A stretch of 64,000 bases of DNA from Flavobacterium resistens (lineage in GTDB: Bacteria > Bacteroidota > Bacteroidia > Flavobacteriales > Flavobacteriaceae): contig NZ_FXTA01000002.1 in the NCBI RefSeq assembly GCF_900182645.1, positions 744,001-808,000 of the forward strand, read 5' to 3'. Shown one piece after another: positions 8,120 to 17,810 of this stretch; positions within the stretch are counted from its first letter, which is position 1, and each line of letters begins with the position of its first letter. A program made the translations under genes and the position numbers. The notes beneath the pieces were generated by a model. That model did not search any database and was not told the DNA's origin. It saw only the letters and a list, made by a program, of their open reading frames with translations.

Positions 8120-10002
8120 TTTTTTACAAGAATAATATTTTGGTTGTATTGTTTTGTGATGTTTTTGATGGCAGTGTTCCAAGCTTCAAAATTGGTTTTT
8201 TCAACAAGTAAGGCATTCATTGCCATTTTTTGATTTATAATAATCGTATTGTCTACTTTTTTGTAGGTAATGGCCGCGGTAAAAAAATCATTGCTGAAAG
8301 TAAAGTTTTCAGGTAGATAATCTATAGCATATCCGTCGGGAATTGTAAAATCATATTCGAAATCATATGATTTTTTAAAATCATTTTCTAGCGGAGTTTT
8401 TCTTTTTTCGACATTGATTCTTGCATTAGAATAAGGAAAAAATAAAATTGGCTTAAAAAGCAATTGATTGTCTGTCTTTTTTATCCATTTGTTTAGTTCA
8501 AATTGGTATTGAATTTCAAGCGGATTTTGAGATAGATCATCATTTTTAATAGTAACATTTGATGTTTTGATGTTCTGGATAAAATAAGCAAAATAAGCTC
8601 TCAGCATTTCGCTTTTGTCGGTTGATTTGTTGTAAACGCTGATAAATTGCGTTTTTAAATATCCGTTTAAATTCAAATTTGTTTGTCCAATCAATAAATC
8701 TGATTCGAATTTTATTTTAAATTTTCCGTTCGTTTTATTTTGATCTGAAGAAACAACTGGAACTTTGATGATTTTATATTTTTCATCATCAATTTTTATT
8801 AAAGCTTCTTTTCCTTGTATAAATGGAGTGGCATTTGGAAATAAGGAATAATGACCAGTTGCATCTAGAAACAGTTCTTTGTTGTCGATTTTAGCAACAG
8901 TAATCATGTGATTGTCCACAATTGGGCTTGGCACATTTTCATATGTATAATTGTTATGACGCGTACCAATCCATGCAATGTTAGACTCTATACCGGCATA
9001 ATGCAACATTTCGTTTAGCAAATTTGCCATGTCTTTGCAGTCGCCATATTTTTTTTGCAAAACAGCTGCGGCGTCTCTCGGAACAAAACCTCCCATTCCG
9101 TCTTCAAATGCAACATAATTTATTTTGGTTTGGACATAATCAAAAATAGCTTTGGCTTTGTCAGCGTCTTTAGTTAATCCTGTAATTAATTCTGCTGTTT
9201 TTTCTTTTACAGCTGTTTGGTCTTCTTTGTTTATTTCCTTGATTGTTTGTGCATAAAAGCGATAAAGGTTGTCAATGTTTCCAACGACATTCTGAGTTCC
9301 AGAGGCATTTTTATAACTTTTAATATAGAAAATTAAATGCGGACTGAAATAGGAAAAACTAGGAGAATCACTTTCCTTTTCTTCTTTTTCAGTATTTAGC
9401 ATCTGCCACGAATAAACTGTAAAATCACCTTCGGTTTCTGTATGAAACTCAATATTTTCATTATTTGGATTTCCCTGAATAATGTACCCGATTTCTACAT
9501 CTTTTGAAACCTTCAGAACTATTTTAGATGATTTGCATTCTAAATAATCTTTGAAATAATAGCTTTCAAGATATTGCGGTTTTTTAAACTCTTTTTTATA
9601 AAAAGAATAAGTTTGAGAACCCTCTTCAAGATTTAAAAAATTGTAATATTTGAATTTCATGTCATGAACAAAAACTTCATCGATTTCACGGTCTCCGGTT
9701 CCAACATATCCAATTTTTTGTTTTTTATTGGCTGGAGAAATGCTGTAAGCTTCAATGTCAAAAACTCTTTCAAAAGAATCTATATAGCTTATTCTGTTTC
9801 CTAAAATCGATTTGTCGTCTTTGTCGCCAATCCATTTTTTTTCAGCCGAAGAAAGAATAATCGAAGGAAGATTATTTTTTACAGTAATTTCATAAGAGTC
9901 TTTCTTTTCAGCTATATACGATTTTGGTTTTGTACTTTGGGCCGTTCCTGAAAAATAAACAAGAAATAAAAGAGGGAAAAGAAATTGTAATTTTTTGATC
10001 AT
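8116..10002 (-). CDS. DUF3857 / transglutaminase-like exported protein
   Basis: The 628-residue protein has a signal peptide (MIKKLQFLFPLLFLVYFSGTAQ), an N-terminal DUF3857 beta-sandwich (about 35-240) and a transglutaminase-like core (about 265-390). The catalytic triad is complete: Cys322 in KYGDCKDMANLL, His365 in VDNHM and Asp380 in LFLDATG. Proteins of this type probably cleave or cross-link peptide bonds in the envelope; the substrate is unknown. It heads a two-gene operon with the degenerate paralogue that overlaps its stop codon. Confidence 0.9.
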   Translation of the reverse strand: MIKKLQFLFPLLFLVYFSGTAQSTKPKSYIAEKKDSYEITVKNNLPSIILSSAEKKWIGDKDDKSILGNRISYIDSFERVFDIEAYSISPANKKQKIGYVGTGDREIDEVFVHDMKFKYYNFLNLEEGSQTYSFYKKEFKKPQYLESYYFKDYLECKSSKIVLKVSKDVEIGYIIQGNPNNENIEFHTETEGDFTVYSWQMLNTEKEEKESDSPSFSYFSPHLIFYIKSYKNASGTQNVVGNIDNLYRFYAQTIKEINKEDQTAVKEKTAELITGLTKDADKAKAIFDYVQTKINYVAFEDGMGGFVPRDAAAVLQKKYGDCKDMANLLNEMLHYAGIESNIAWIGTRHNNYTYENVPSPIVDNHMITVAKIDNKELFLDATGHYSLFPNATPFIQGKEALIKIDDEKYKIIKVPVVSSDQNKTNGKFKIKFESDLLIGQTNLNLNGYLKTQFISVYNKSTDKSEMLRAYFAYFIQNIKTSNVTIKNDDLSQNPLEIQYQFELNKWIKKTDNQLLFKPILFFPYSNARINVEKRKTPLENDFKKSYDFEYDFTIPDGYAIDYLPENFTFSNDFFTAAITYKKVDNTIIINQKMAMNALLVEKTNFEAWNTAIKNITKQYNQNIILVKK

Positions 10003-10121
10003 TTAAGAAATATAATTTGAGGCTTTCTACGATAGTTTTAATGACAATATTAACAAATTAAATTAATTTAAAACAGTCATTTTCCGTAAGTTTTCTCAAA
10101 TTACCTAAATAATTTTCTTAC

Positions 10122-10832
10122 TTAGAAATTTAGCTTCATAAAGTTCCAATTTAGAGTATTAAAAATTACCAATTCATTCTTTAGAGTTGGTAAATCTAGA
10201 ATCAATTTAAGTGTTTCGTGTGCCATCATATTGCCTATAATTCCAGGCAACGTTCCGAGAACGCCATTTAAATTACAGTTTGGAACATCTTTCGGATCTG
10301 GCATTTCTGGAAACAAATCCCGAAGATTTTTACTTCCGTTATGATTGAAAACCGCAATTTGTCCTTCAAATTTTAAAATACTCCCGTAAACCAAAGTTTT
10401 CTTTAGCTGAACACAAGTATCATTCACTAAGTAACGAGTCGAAAAATTATCAGAGCCATCGACAATAATATCAAACTGTTCTATAATTTGTGATGCATTT
10501 TCGGTGGTTAATTTTTCATTAATCGCGACAGCTTCAATCAAAGGATTTAATTTTGAAACTACTTTTTGTGCAATAATCGCTTTTTGTTCGCCAATTTCAT
10601 TTTCGGTATATAAAATCTGTCGATGAAGGTTGTGAATTTCAATTGTATCAAAATCCATAATTCCGATAAAACCCACTCCGGCAGTAGCAATATATTGTAA
10701 AATCGGACAGCCTAAACCGCCTGCACCAATTACTAAAACGCGTGCTTTTTTTAATTTTTCCTGACCTTCATCACCAATTTCAGGAAGAATAGTTTGTCTG
10801 TTGTAACGGAGAAATTCTTGAATAATACTCAT
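10122..10832 (-). CDS. thiF: ThiF-type sulfur-carrier adenylyltransferase
   Basis: The 236-residue E1-like enzyme adenylates the C-terminal Gly-Gly of ThiS before sulfur transfer. Visible motifs are RYNRQTILPEIG near the N-terminus, the nucleotide loop VLVIGAGGLGCPILQY (about 32-47), DFDTIEIHNLHRQILY, and VDGSDNFSTRYLVND. A Cys sits in NCNLNGVLGTLPGIIG, but the paired CxxC zinc motifs of many MoeB/ThiF proteins are not seen. It is the last gene of the thi operon, so ThiF is the preferred name, although MoeB-like activity cannot be excluded from sequence alone. Confidence 0.9.
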   Translation of the reverse strand: MSIIQEFLRYNRQTILPEIGDEGQEKLKKARVLVIGAGGLGCPILQYIATAGVGFIGIMDFDTIEIHNLHRQILYTENEIGEQKAIIAQKVVSKLNPLIEAVAINEKLTTENASQIIEQFDIIVDGSDNFSTRYLVNDTCVQLKKTLVYGSILKFEGQIAVFNHNGSKNLRDLFPEMPDPKDVPNCNLNGVLGTLPGIIGNMMAHETLKLILDLPTLKNELVIFNTLNWNFMKLNF

Positions 10833-10837
10833 TTCTT

Positions 10838-10905
10838 AATTATGAATTATGAATTATAAAAATGTTAAGTTTCCAAGTCTGAAATCTAAAATCTAAAATC
10901 TGAAA
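10838..10905. repeat. Two short blocks of 7-nt tandem words
   Basis: AATTATG is repeated with period 7 at 10838-10858, and AATCTAA is repeated with period 7 at about 10882-10901. The second block runs into the end of thiH, so the last codons of ThiH (SDFRF) are written by the repeat. Confidence 0.75.
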
Positions 10906-12013
10906 TAAAACTTCTGTCCCAATCTTTCCAAACAGGTTCGTAGCCTGCATTTTTTATGATTTTTGAAATTTCTTCGGCAGAACGTTCGTCGCTGATTTCA
11001 AATTGCTCCAAAGACTGCGGATCGACAACATAACCGCCCGGATTTGTTTTGGAGCCTGCACTCATACTCGTAACGCCAATTGGGATGATATTGTTTCTGA
11101 ATTTTTCGTTTTCTCTTGTTGAAATGGAAATTTCTAAATCTTCATTCCATAATCGGTAAGCACAAATTAATTGGGTTAGATCTTTGTCGTCCATAATAAA
11201 ATTTGGTTCGATAATTCCCTCAGCGGGACGAAGGCGTGGAAAAGAAACCGAATATTTCGTTTGCCAGTATTTCTTCTGCAAGTAATCTAAATGAAGTGCA
11301 TTGAAAAAACTATCCGTTCGCCAGTCTTCCAAACCTAATAAAACGCCTAATCCTATCTTATGAATTCCCGCAGTTCCAATTCGGTCGGGAGTTTCCAATC
11401 GATAATCGAAGTTTGATTTTTTGCCTTTTGTATGGTACTTTTTATAAACTTCCTGATGATAGGTTTCCTGATAAACCAAAACCGAATAAACTCCAGCGTT
11501 ATGTAAATGTTCATAATCTTCTGTAGAAAGCGGTTGCACTTCAACAGAAATAATTGAAAAATCTTCTTTGATTAAATTAATAGCATTCAGAAAATAATTG
11601 ATGTTTACCGTATAATTCGCTTCGCCTGTAACCAGCAAAACATGATCAAAACCAGTATTTTTTAAAGCTTCAACTTCGAGTTTTATTTCGGAATCAGAAA
11701 GCGTTTTTCGTTTGATTTTATTGTCTAAACTGAAACCACAATACGTACAGATATTTTGACATTCGTTGCTCAAATAAAGCGGCGCATACATTTGAATAGT
11801 TTTTCCGAAACGCTTTTTAGTTATTTCATGACATTTTTGAGCCATTTGCTCTAAATAGTTTTGAGCAACAGGAGAAATCAAAATCAGAAAATCATCTAGA
11901 TTGTATTTGGTTTTGGATAAAGTTCGTTCGACATCTTTTGATGTGGTTTTGTATATTCTGGATTGGATTTCATCCCAATTATATTGTTCAAAAATAGATT
12001 TAAATGTGTTCAT
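10886..12013 (-). CDS. thiH: 2-iminoacetate synthase ThiH (radical SAM tyrosine lyase)
   Basis: The 375-residue enzyme cleaves tyrosine to 2-iminoacetate (dehydroglycine), the C2-N unit for the thiazole ring. The radical SAM cluster motif C-x3-C-x2-C is at Cys85, Cys89 and Cys92 (ECQNICTYCGFS). Other family segments are GFDHVLLVTGEA, LGVLLGLEDWR, YSVSFPRLRPA and SMSAGSKTNPGGY. It is oxygen-sensitive in studied members, whereas many aerobes use the glycine oxidase ThiO. It belongs to the thi operon but is separated from thiG by the GxxExxY cassette. Confidence 0.96.
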   Translation of the reverse strand: MNTFKSIFEQYNWDEIQSRIYKTTSKDVERTLSKTKYNLDDFLILISPVAQNYLEQMAQKCHEITKKRFGKTIQMYAPLYLSNECQNICTYCGFSLDNKIKRKTLSDSEIKLEVEALKNTGFDHVLLVTGEANYTVNINYFLNAINLIKEDFSIISVEVQPLSTEDYEHLHNAGVYSVLVYQETYHQEVYKKYHTKGKKSNFDYRLETPDRIGTAGIHKIGLGVLLGLEDWRTDSFFNALHLDYLQKKYWQTKYSVSFPRLRPAEGIIEPNFIMDDKDLTQLICAYRLWNEDLEISISTRENEKFRNNIIPIGVTSMSAGSKTNPGGYVVDPQSLEQFEISDERSAEEISKIIKNAGYEPVWKDWDRSFISDFRF

Positions 12014-12025
12014 GTTTTTATTTTG

Positions 12026-12047
12026 TCTCTCGCAGATTTTGCAGATT
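12026..12047. repeat. Left inverted-repeat arm of the GxxExxY cassette
   Basis: TCTCTCGCAGATTTTGCAG (12026-12044, running to 12047) is the inverted partner of 12556-12577 with a single mismatch over 22 bp. It lies 12 bp upstream of the thiH start codon. Confidence 0.85.
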
Positions 12048-12054
12048 AACCGGA

Positions 12055-12432
12055 TTAAATTTTATTAGCAACGCGATGAATATTTTCAAGGATATTAGAA
12101 CAGTTGAAATTGACCAATAATCCAAGTTTTTTATTTGTCAATTTTAAATAAGTATTTAATTGTTTAAAGTGAATAGATTTTATCTCTTCTACTGATTTTA
12201 ATTCAATAATTACTTTGTCTTCCACTAAAATATCCAGTCTGAAAGTTATATCTAAGTAAATGTCATCGTACTTAACGGGTAAATCAATTTGTTTAATTAC
12301 TGCTAATCCATCTTTTTTTAATTGATAAAAAAGGGCACTTTCATAAACAGATTCTAATAGTCCAGGACCTAGATTGTTATAAACTTTAAAAATTGCTCCT
12401 CTAACTTTATATGAAATTTCATTTTCTGACAT
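12055..12432 (-). CDS. GxxExxY family protein
   Basis: The 125-residue protein carries the family motif near residue 23-30, GPGLLESVYE (G-x-x-E-x-x-Y). The later FRLDILVEDKVIIELKSVE has the layout of a PD-(D/E)xK nuclease core (Asp, then E-x-K). The family is widespread and often found in many scattered copies in Bacteroidota; its function is not established. It has nothing to do with thiamine synthesis, yet sits between thiG and thiH on the same strand. Near-perfect inverted repeats lie just outside it on both sides, which suggests it came in as a small cassette. Confidence 0.85.
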   Translation of the reverse strand: MSENEISYKVRGAIFKVYNNLGPGLLESVYESALFYQLKKDGLAVIKQIDLPVKYDDIYLDITFRLDILVEDKVIIELKSVEEIKSIHFKQLNTYLKLTNKKLGLLVNFNCSNILENIHRVANKI

Positions 12433-12494
12433 AATAATGATTTTAATCTAAAATCAAATTTAATAAAAATTCATACTTTTCTTACAATACGTTC

Positions 12495-12577
12495 TTTCGC
12501 AAATTAGGGAGATTGAACAATTTTTTTCCGTATTTTAATTCAAATAAATCTGTTCAATCTGCGAAATCTGCGAGAGA
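12495..12577. repeat. Right inverted-repeat arm plus a degenerate internal copy, able to form a hairpin
   Basis: The right arm is 12556-12577 (22 bp, one mismatch to the left arm at 12026-12047). A third copy at 12495-12519 matches the reverse complement of 12551-12575 at 20 of 25 positions, and includes the perfect pair GATTGAACA (12511-12519) / TGTTCAATC (12551-12559). The arm itself is made of two 9-nt words AATCTGCGA. Confidence 0.8.
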
Positions 12578-12584
12578 TTAAAAA

Positions 12585-13361
12585 TTATTTATATAAAAAT
12601 GATGTCAGCGGACTAGAAGCCGAAGCATAATTTTGTTGATTAGCAACTTTAGCTTCAAAAGCTTTTCTTCCTGCAATTACAGCTTCCTTAAACGCTTCAG
12701 CCATTAAACTCGGATTTCCGGCAACGGCAATAGCGGTATTTACCAAAACAGCATCGGCACCAATTTCCATTGCTTTTGCAGCATCAGACGGAGCTCCAAT
12801 TCCAGCGTCAACAATAACCGGAACCGTACTTTGCTCGATTATAATTTCTAAAAAATCAATTGTTTTTAAACCTTTATTGCTTCCAATTGGGGAACCCAAA
12901 GGCATTACGGCAGAAGTTCCAGCGTTTTCTAAATGTTTGCACAAAACAGGATCAGCATGAATGTACGGAAGCACAATAAAACCAAGTTTAGCCAATTCTT
13001 CTGTTGCTTTTAAAGTTTCAATTGGATCTGGCATTAAATATTTTGGATCAGGATGAATTTCTAGTTTTATCCAATTGGTTTCTAAAGCTTCGCGAGCCAA
13101 TTGTGCAGCAAAAATAGCTTCCTTGGCGTTTCTTGCGCCCGAAGTATTAGGTAATAAATTAATATTCGGATGTTTTAAATGAGATAAAATAACATCAGTG
13201 TCGGTTTCTAAATCGATGCGTTTTAAAGCTACTGTAACCAATTCACTTTCTGAGGCTAAAATGGCTTTCTCCATTTCTTCATTTGAACCAAATTTCCCCG
13301 TTCCTAAAAATAGTCGGGAAATAAAGGCTTTATCACCAATATTAAACAATGACTTTTGCAT
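12585..13361 (-). CDS. thiG: Thiazole synthase ThiG
   Basis: The 258-residue (beta/alpha)8 enzyme builds the thiazole phosphate ring from 1-deoxyxylulose 5-phosphate, ThiS thiocarboxylate and 2-iminoacetate. The Schiff-base lysine region is in [11 protein letters not shown] near residue 47-49 (ALKR), and other motifs are [72 protein letters not shown] and [11 protein letters not shown]. Its start lies inside the end of thiE (20-bp overlap), consistent with coupled translation. Inverted-repeat material begins 8 bp behind its stop. Confidence 0.97.
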   Translation of the reverse strand: MQKSLFNIGDKAFISRLFLGTGKFGSNEEMEKAILASESELVTVALKRIDLETDTDVILSHLKHPNINLLPNTSGARNAKEAIFAAQLAREALETNWIKLEIHPDPKYLMPDPIETLKATEELAKLGFIVLPYIHADPVLCKHLENAGTSAVMPLGSPIGSNKGLKTIDFLEIIIEQSTVPVIVDAGIGAPSDAAKAMEIGADAVLVNTAIAVAGNPSLMAEAFKEAVIAGRKAFEAKVANQQNYASASSPLTSFLYK

Positions 13362-13980
13362 ATAATTTTTCGTTTAATTGTTGAATTAATTTTTCTTTTT
13401 CATCATTTTCTGTGATAAGTCCAGAAACGGCAATACCGTAAATTCCGGTTTCCATCAATGGATTTATGTCTTTTAAAGTAATTCCGCCAATGGCAAAAAC
13501 GGGAATTGTGATTTTATTTTTCTTCATTTTTTGGAGAATCTCAAAATACCCTGACAAACCTAAAATCGGACTTAGTTTTTCTTTTGTATTTGTAAATCGG
13601 AAAGGGCCTAAACCAATGTAATCAGCGCCATTTTTTGCATGGTTTTGAATGTCTTCAAAAGTATTTGCCGTTCCTCCAATAATTTTTGTGTTTCCTAAAA
13701 TAGCTCTGGCTTCGTCAATTTTCATATCGGTTAAACCAAGATGTACTCCATCTGCTGCAATTAGTTCGGCAAGATGTAAATCATCATTTACAATAAAATT
13801 CGCCAGATATTCTTCGCATAAAAACTTTACAGCTTCTGCAAGGGCAAAAGTATCTTTGGCGGTCTGGTTTTTAAATCGCATTTGTATCCAATCACAGCCG
13901 GCATCAAGCGCCTGATGAATATTATACAATTGTTCTTCGATTGTATTTCCTTGTGAAATGTATTGCAGTTTATTGTACAT
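13342..13980 (-). CDS. thiE: Thiamine phosphate synthase ThiE
   Basis: The 212-residue enzyme joins HMP pyrophosphate to the thiazole phosphate. The active-site elements of ThiE are all present: [10 protein letters not shown] (substrate Arg and Lys), [51 protein letters not shown] and [10 protein letters not shown]. This is the better candidate of the two ThiE-like genes for the coupling reaction. It overlaps thiD by 11 bp and thiG by 20 bp. Confidence 0.94.
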   Translation of the reverse strand: MYNKLQYISQGNTIEEQLYNIHQALDAGCDWIQMRFKNQTAKDTFALAEAVKFLCEEYLANFIVNDDLHLAELIAADGVHLGLTDMKIDEARAILGNTKIIGGTANTFEDIQNHAKNGADYIGLGPFRFTNTKEKLSPILGLSGYFEILQKMKKNKITIPVFAIGGITLKDINPLMETGIYGIAVSGLITENDEKEKLIQQLNEKLYAKVIV

Positions 13981-14725
13981 AGTGATATCCTATTAAGGTT
14001 GAGGTTGAACTTAGATATTTTTCTATGTAGGTTTTGGCATTGTGACAAGCTTCAGGCAAAGTTTGTCCTAACGCAAGATTTGAGGCTATTGATGCAGATA
14101 AAACACAACCGGAACCGTGTTTTTCAAAGCATTTTTTTTCGGAGGGCAATAAATCAATTATTTTATTTTTTAGAAAAAGACGATCTGTGCCAGGTTCTGA
14201 AGTAGAATGTCCGCCTTTCAATAAAATGGAAGTTGGAATTTTATTTTCCTGCCAAATTTTGTTTGGAAAAAATTCAGGAAACAGTATTTCAATTTCATTG
14301 TAATTGGGTGTTATCAAATCAATTTTGGACAAAATTTTGTCTAAGTTCAAATGATCTTCAATTGTCATAAACTCAAATTCGGTAGTCGATTTTAAAACCG
14401 GATCCCAAATAATTTTTGTTGAAGGAGATAAAAGTTTTATGGTCGAAAGAATTCGGTTTAAATAATGAAGAGTTGGAACAATTCCAATTTTTACCACTTC
14501 AATTTTATAACTTAAAAAAACTGTTTCAAGAGAACGAATCACGAAGCTTAAATTTGTCCATTGAATTTCATAAAATTTATTTTCAGTCTGAATGGTATTT
14601 GCTGTTGTAATTGCAAATCCAGTGACCTGATGCATTTCAAAAGTTTTGGCATCGGCTAAAACACCAGCGCCTCCCGAAGGATCAAAACCTGCTATAGCGA
14701 GTACGATTGGGCGATTTGCTGACAT
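13970..14725 (-). CDS. thiD: Hydroxymethylpyrimidine (phosphate) kinase ThiD
   Basis: The 251-residue ribokinase-fold enzyme phosphorylates HMP and HMP phosphate to the pyrophosphate used by ThiE. Motifs are VLAIAGFDPSGGAGVLADAKTFE at the N-terminus (given here in parts: GFDPSGGAG), WDPVLKST, ITPNYNEIEILFP and the anion hole KHGSGCVLSASIASNLALG. The usual 'GTGCTLSAA' reads GSGCVLSAS here. It overlaps the gene before it by 34 bp and thiE after it by 11 bp, so the block is tightly coupled. Confidence 0.94.
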   Translation of the reverse strand: MSANRPIVLAIAGFDPSGGAGVLADAKTFEMHQVTGFAITTANTIQTENKFYEIQWTNLSFVIRSLETVFLSYKIEVVKIGIVPTLHYLNRILSTIKLLSPSTKIIWDPVLKSTTEFEFMTIEDHLNLDKILSKIDLITPNYNEIEILFPEFFPNKIWQENKIPTSILLKGGHSTSEPGTDRLFLKNKIIDLLPSEKKCFEKHGSGCVLSASIASNLALGQTLPEACHNAKTYIEKYLSSTSTLIGYHYVQ

Positions 14726-15294
14726 AATTTAAATTGATTTAATGGATTTGTATTATTCCAGATGCTGCCTAAAAGAGCGATATCATCAAAACCTTTTTCT
14801 AAAGTTTCGCTAATGTTTTCTAAAGTAATTCCGCCTAAAGCGACAACTTTTGTTTTGTGATTTGTTCTTGATTTTATTTCTTCGAATAGATCCTTTTTTG
14901 GATGATAATTTTCCTTTGAAATGCTTTTAAAAACGGGACTTAAGAAAGCATATTGAAAATTGCCTTCTAGTGAATTAAAATCTTCAATAGAATGTGTTGA
15001 TGTTGAATTATACCTACAAGGTCTTGAAAACCTTGCAGGATGATCAAAATTGCTTTTCCTTTCTTTTTCAGAAAAATGCAGATGATTAATACCAAAATCC
15101 TCAGCTAAATGATGATGATTATGCAAGACCAAATTTGTCCGAAATTCCAATTTTATCTGATGGATAAATTGCGTCATTTCTAATTCTGAAAAATCAGGTT
15201 TCCGAATATGAAGCAACGATAATCCTTCTTCAAATAAAGAATGAATTATTCTGATTTCATCTGCGACAGCAAAAGGATTAGAGATTACAATCAT
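14692..15294 (-). CDS. ThiE/TenI-like protein carrying an in-frame palindrome
   Basis: I start at 15294 (MIVISNPFAVADEI); the frame is open to 15348 but that part covers the intergenic hairpin. The 200-residue (beta/alpha)8 protein matches the thiamine phosphate synthase/TenI superfamily: LSLLHIRKPDFSE, LVLHNHHHLAEDFGINHLHFS, STSTHSIEDF, YAFLSPVFKS and VVALGGITLENI. Compared with the second ThiE in this operon it lacks the NDD and GPFRFT-type residues, so it may be a thiazole tautomerase (TenI) rather than a second synthase. About nine residues near the middle (PARFSRPCR) are encoded by a 27-bp palindrome. Confidence 0.82.
   Translation of the reverse strand: MIVISNPFAVADEIRIIHSLFEEGLSLLHIRKPDFSELEMTQFIHQIKLEFRTNLVLHNHHHLAEDFGINHLHFSEKERKSNFDHPARFSRPCRYNSTSTHSIEDFNSLEGNFQYAFLSPVFKSISKENYHPKKDLFEEIKSRTNHKTKVVALGGITLENISETLEKGFDDIALLGSIWNNTNPLNQFKLCQQIAQSYSL
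15013..15039. repeat. 27-bp palindromic element inside a coding region
   Basis: CCTACAAGGT (15013-15022) pairs with ACCTTGCAGG (15030-15039), 9 of 10 positions. It is read in frame on the minus strand as PARFSRPCR inside the ThiE/TenI-like protein. It resembles an intergenic type of palindrome rather than coding sequence. Confidence 0.7.
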
Positions 15295-15313
15295 AATTTG
15301 TAAAATGTTTTTT

Positions 15314-15368
15314 GTGAGATGTAAAATGTGAAATGCTTTAATTTTCACATTTTACAAATTTCATCTCA

Positions 15369-15369
<1 letters not shown>
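15314..15369 (-). repeat. Intercistronic hairpin between thiC and the ThiE/TenI-like gene
   Basis: GTAAAATGTGAAA (15321-15333) pairs perfectly with TTTCACATTTTAC (15343-15355), and GTGAGATG (15314-15321) with CATCTCAC (15362-15369). The outer arm reaches the thiC stop codon. It could stabilise the thiC message end or reduce expression of downstream genes. Confidence 0.75.
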
Positions 15370-17287
<1,918 letters not shown>

Positions 17288-17300
17288 TTGTATTGGAATT

Positions 17301-17507
17301 TTAACCGCCTTGAGTGGCAGAAATAATTAGAATTTCGTCAGTTTCTTGTACGAGGAATTCGCTCCATTTGGTTTTTGGAACAACGGTATTGTTGATAGCA
17401 ACAGCGATTCCGTTTTGTTTGTGCGGAATTTCGAGATCGAGCAATGATTGAACGCTTAGCGATTCAGCATTAAAATGTTTAGTTTGTTGGTTGATTTTTA
17501 GTTCCAT
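17301..17507 (-). CDS. thiS: Sulfur carrier protein ThiS
   Basis: The 68-residue beta-grasp protein ends in the required Gly-Gly (ISATQGG), which ThiF adenylates and which then carries the thiocarboxylate for thiazole formation by ThiG. The start ATG lies in GGAATGG, inside an inverted repeat with the leader (see the riboswitch platform). It is the first gene of the thi operon. Confidence 0.95.
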   Translation of the reverse strand: MELKINQQTKHFNAESLSVQSLLDLEIPHKQNGIAVAINNTVVPKTKWSEFLVQETDEILIISATQGG

Positions 17508-17546
17508 TCCTTTTGAATTTAGTATATAGATATACTTTAGGAATGG
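17504..17546 (-). promoter_or_regulatory. Start-codon-sequestering hairpin of the TPP riboswitch (proposed expression platform)
   Basis: CCATTCCT in the mRNA (complement of 17539-17546) can pair with AGGAATGG (complement of 17504-17511), which holds the thiS ATG. An inner stem, AGTATAT (17521-17527) with ATATACT (17530-17536), would stack inside it. No T-run follows, which suggests translational rather than transcriptional control. Confidence 0.6.
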
Positions 17547-17583
17547 CTACAAGAACGCATAAAATGCGTGCAGAAGTCATCTT

Positions 17584-17664
17584 ACTTTTCCCTACGCTAG
17601 TATGAACTAGATCAGGTTCAGAGGGTAAAATCTCAGCCTACAATGTTGTAGACACCCCTAAAGT
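17584..17664 (-). ncRNA. TPP riboswitch (THI element) aptamer
   Basis: On the minus strand the conserved thi-box parts occur in order: GGGGTGTC after the P1 5' strand, CTGAGA (complement of 17631-17636), ACCTGAT (complement of 17611-17617) and GTAGGGAAAAGT at the 3' end. P1 can form from ACTTT (17664-17660) and AAAGT (17588-17584). It binds thiamine pyrophosphate and controls the whole thi operon that follows. Confidence 0.95.
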
Positions 17665-17670
17665 GTGAAG

Positions 17671-17678
17671 CAAATATA
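17671..17678 (-). promoter_or_regulatory. Promoter -7 element of the thi operon
   Basis: TATATTTG is read on the minus strand directly ahead of the riboswitch aptamer. No clear TTTG lies at the expected upstream distance. Confidence 0.55.
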
Positions 17679-17706
17679 TGTAATTTTTGTTTGAGAGTTT
17701 AAAAAA

Positions 17707-17803
17707 GTTTCAAGTTTCAAGTTTTAGGTTGTACTCGAACAGAATTTTTTGTCTCTATTACAATCGAAATGAAACCTGAAACCTGAAACTTGAAACCTGA
17801 AAC
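17707..17803. repeat. Inverted blocks of 7-nt words (GTTTCAA / CTGAAAC)
   Basis: GTTTCAAGTTTCAAGTTT at 17707-17724 faces five complementary copies of GAAACCT/GAAACTT at 17771-17803, about 46 bp away. The block fills the space between tag and the thi promoter and may fold as a long stem behind tag. Confidence 0.8.
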
Positions 17804-17810
17804 AAAACTT

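Noticed and set aside
12026..12577. CRISPR array in the repeated region around the GxxExxY gene
   Set aside because: Only two or three copies, in inverted orientation and without regular spacers; no cas genes in the window.
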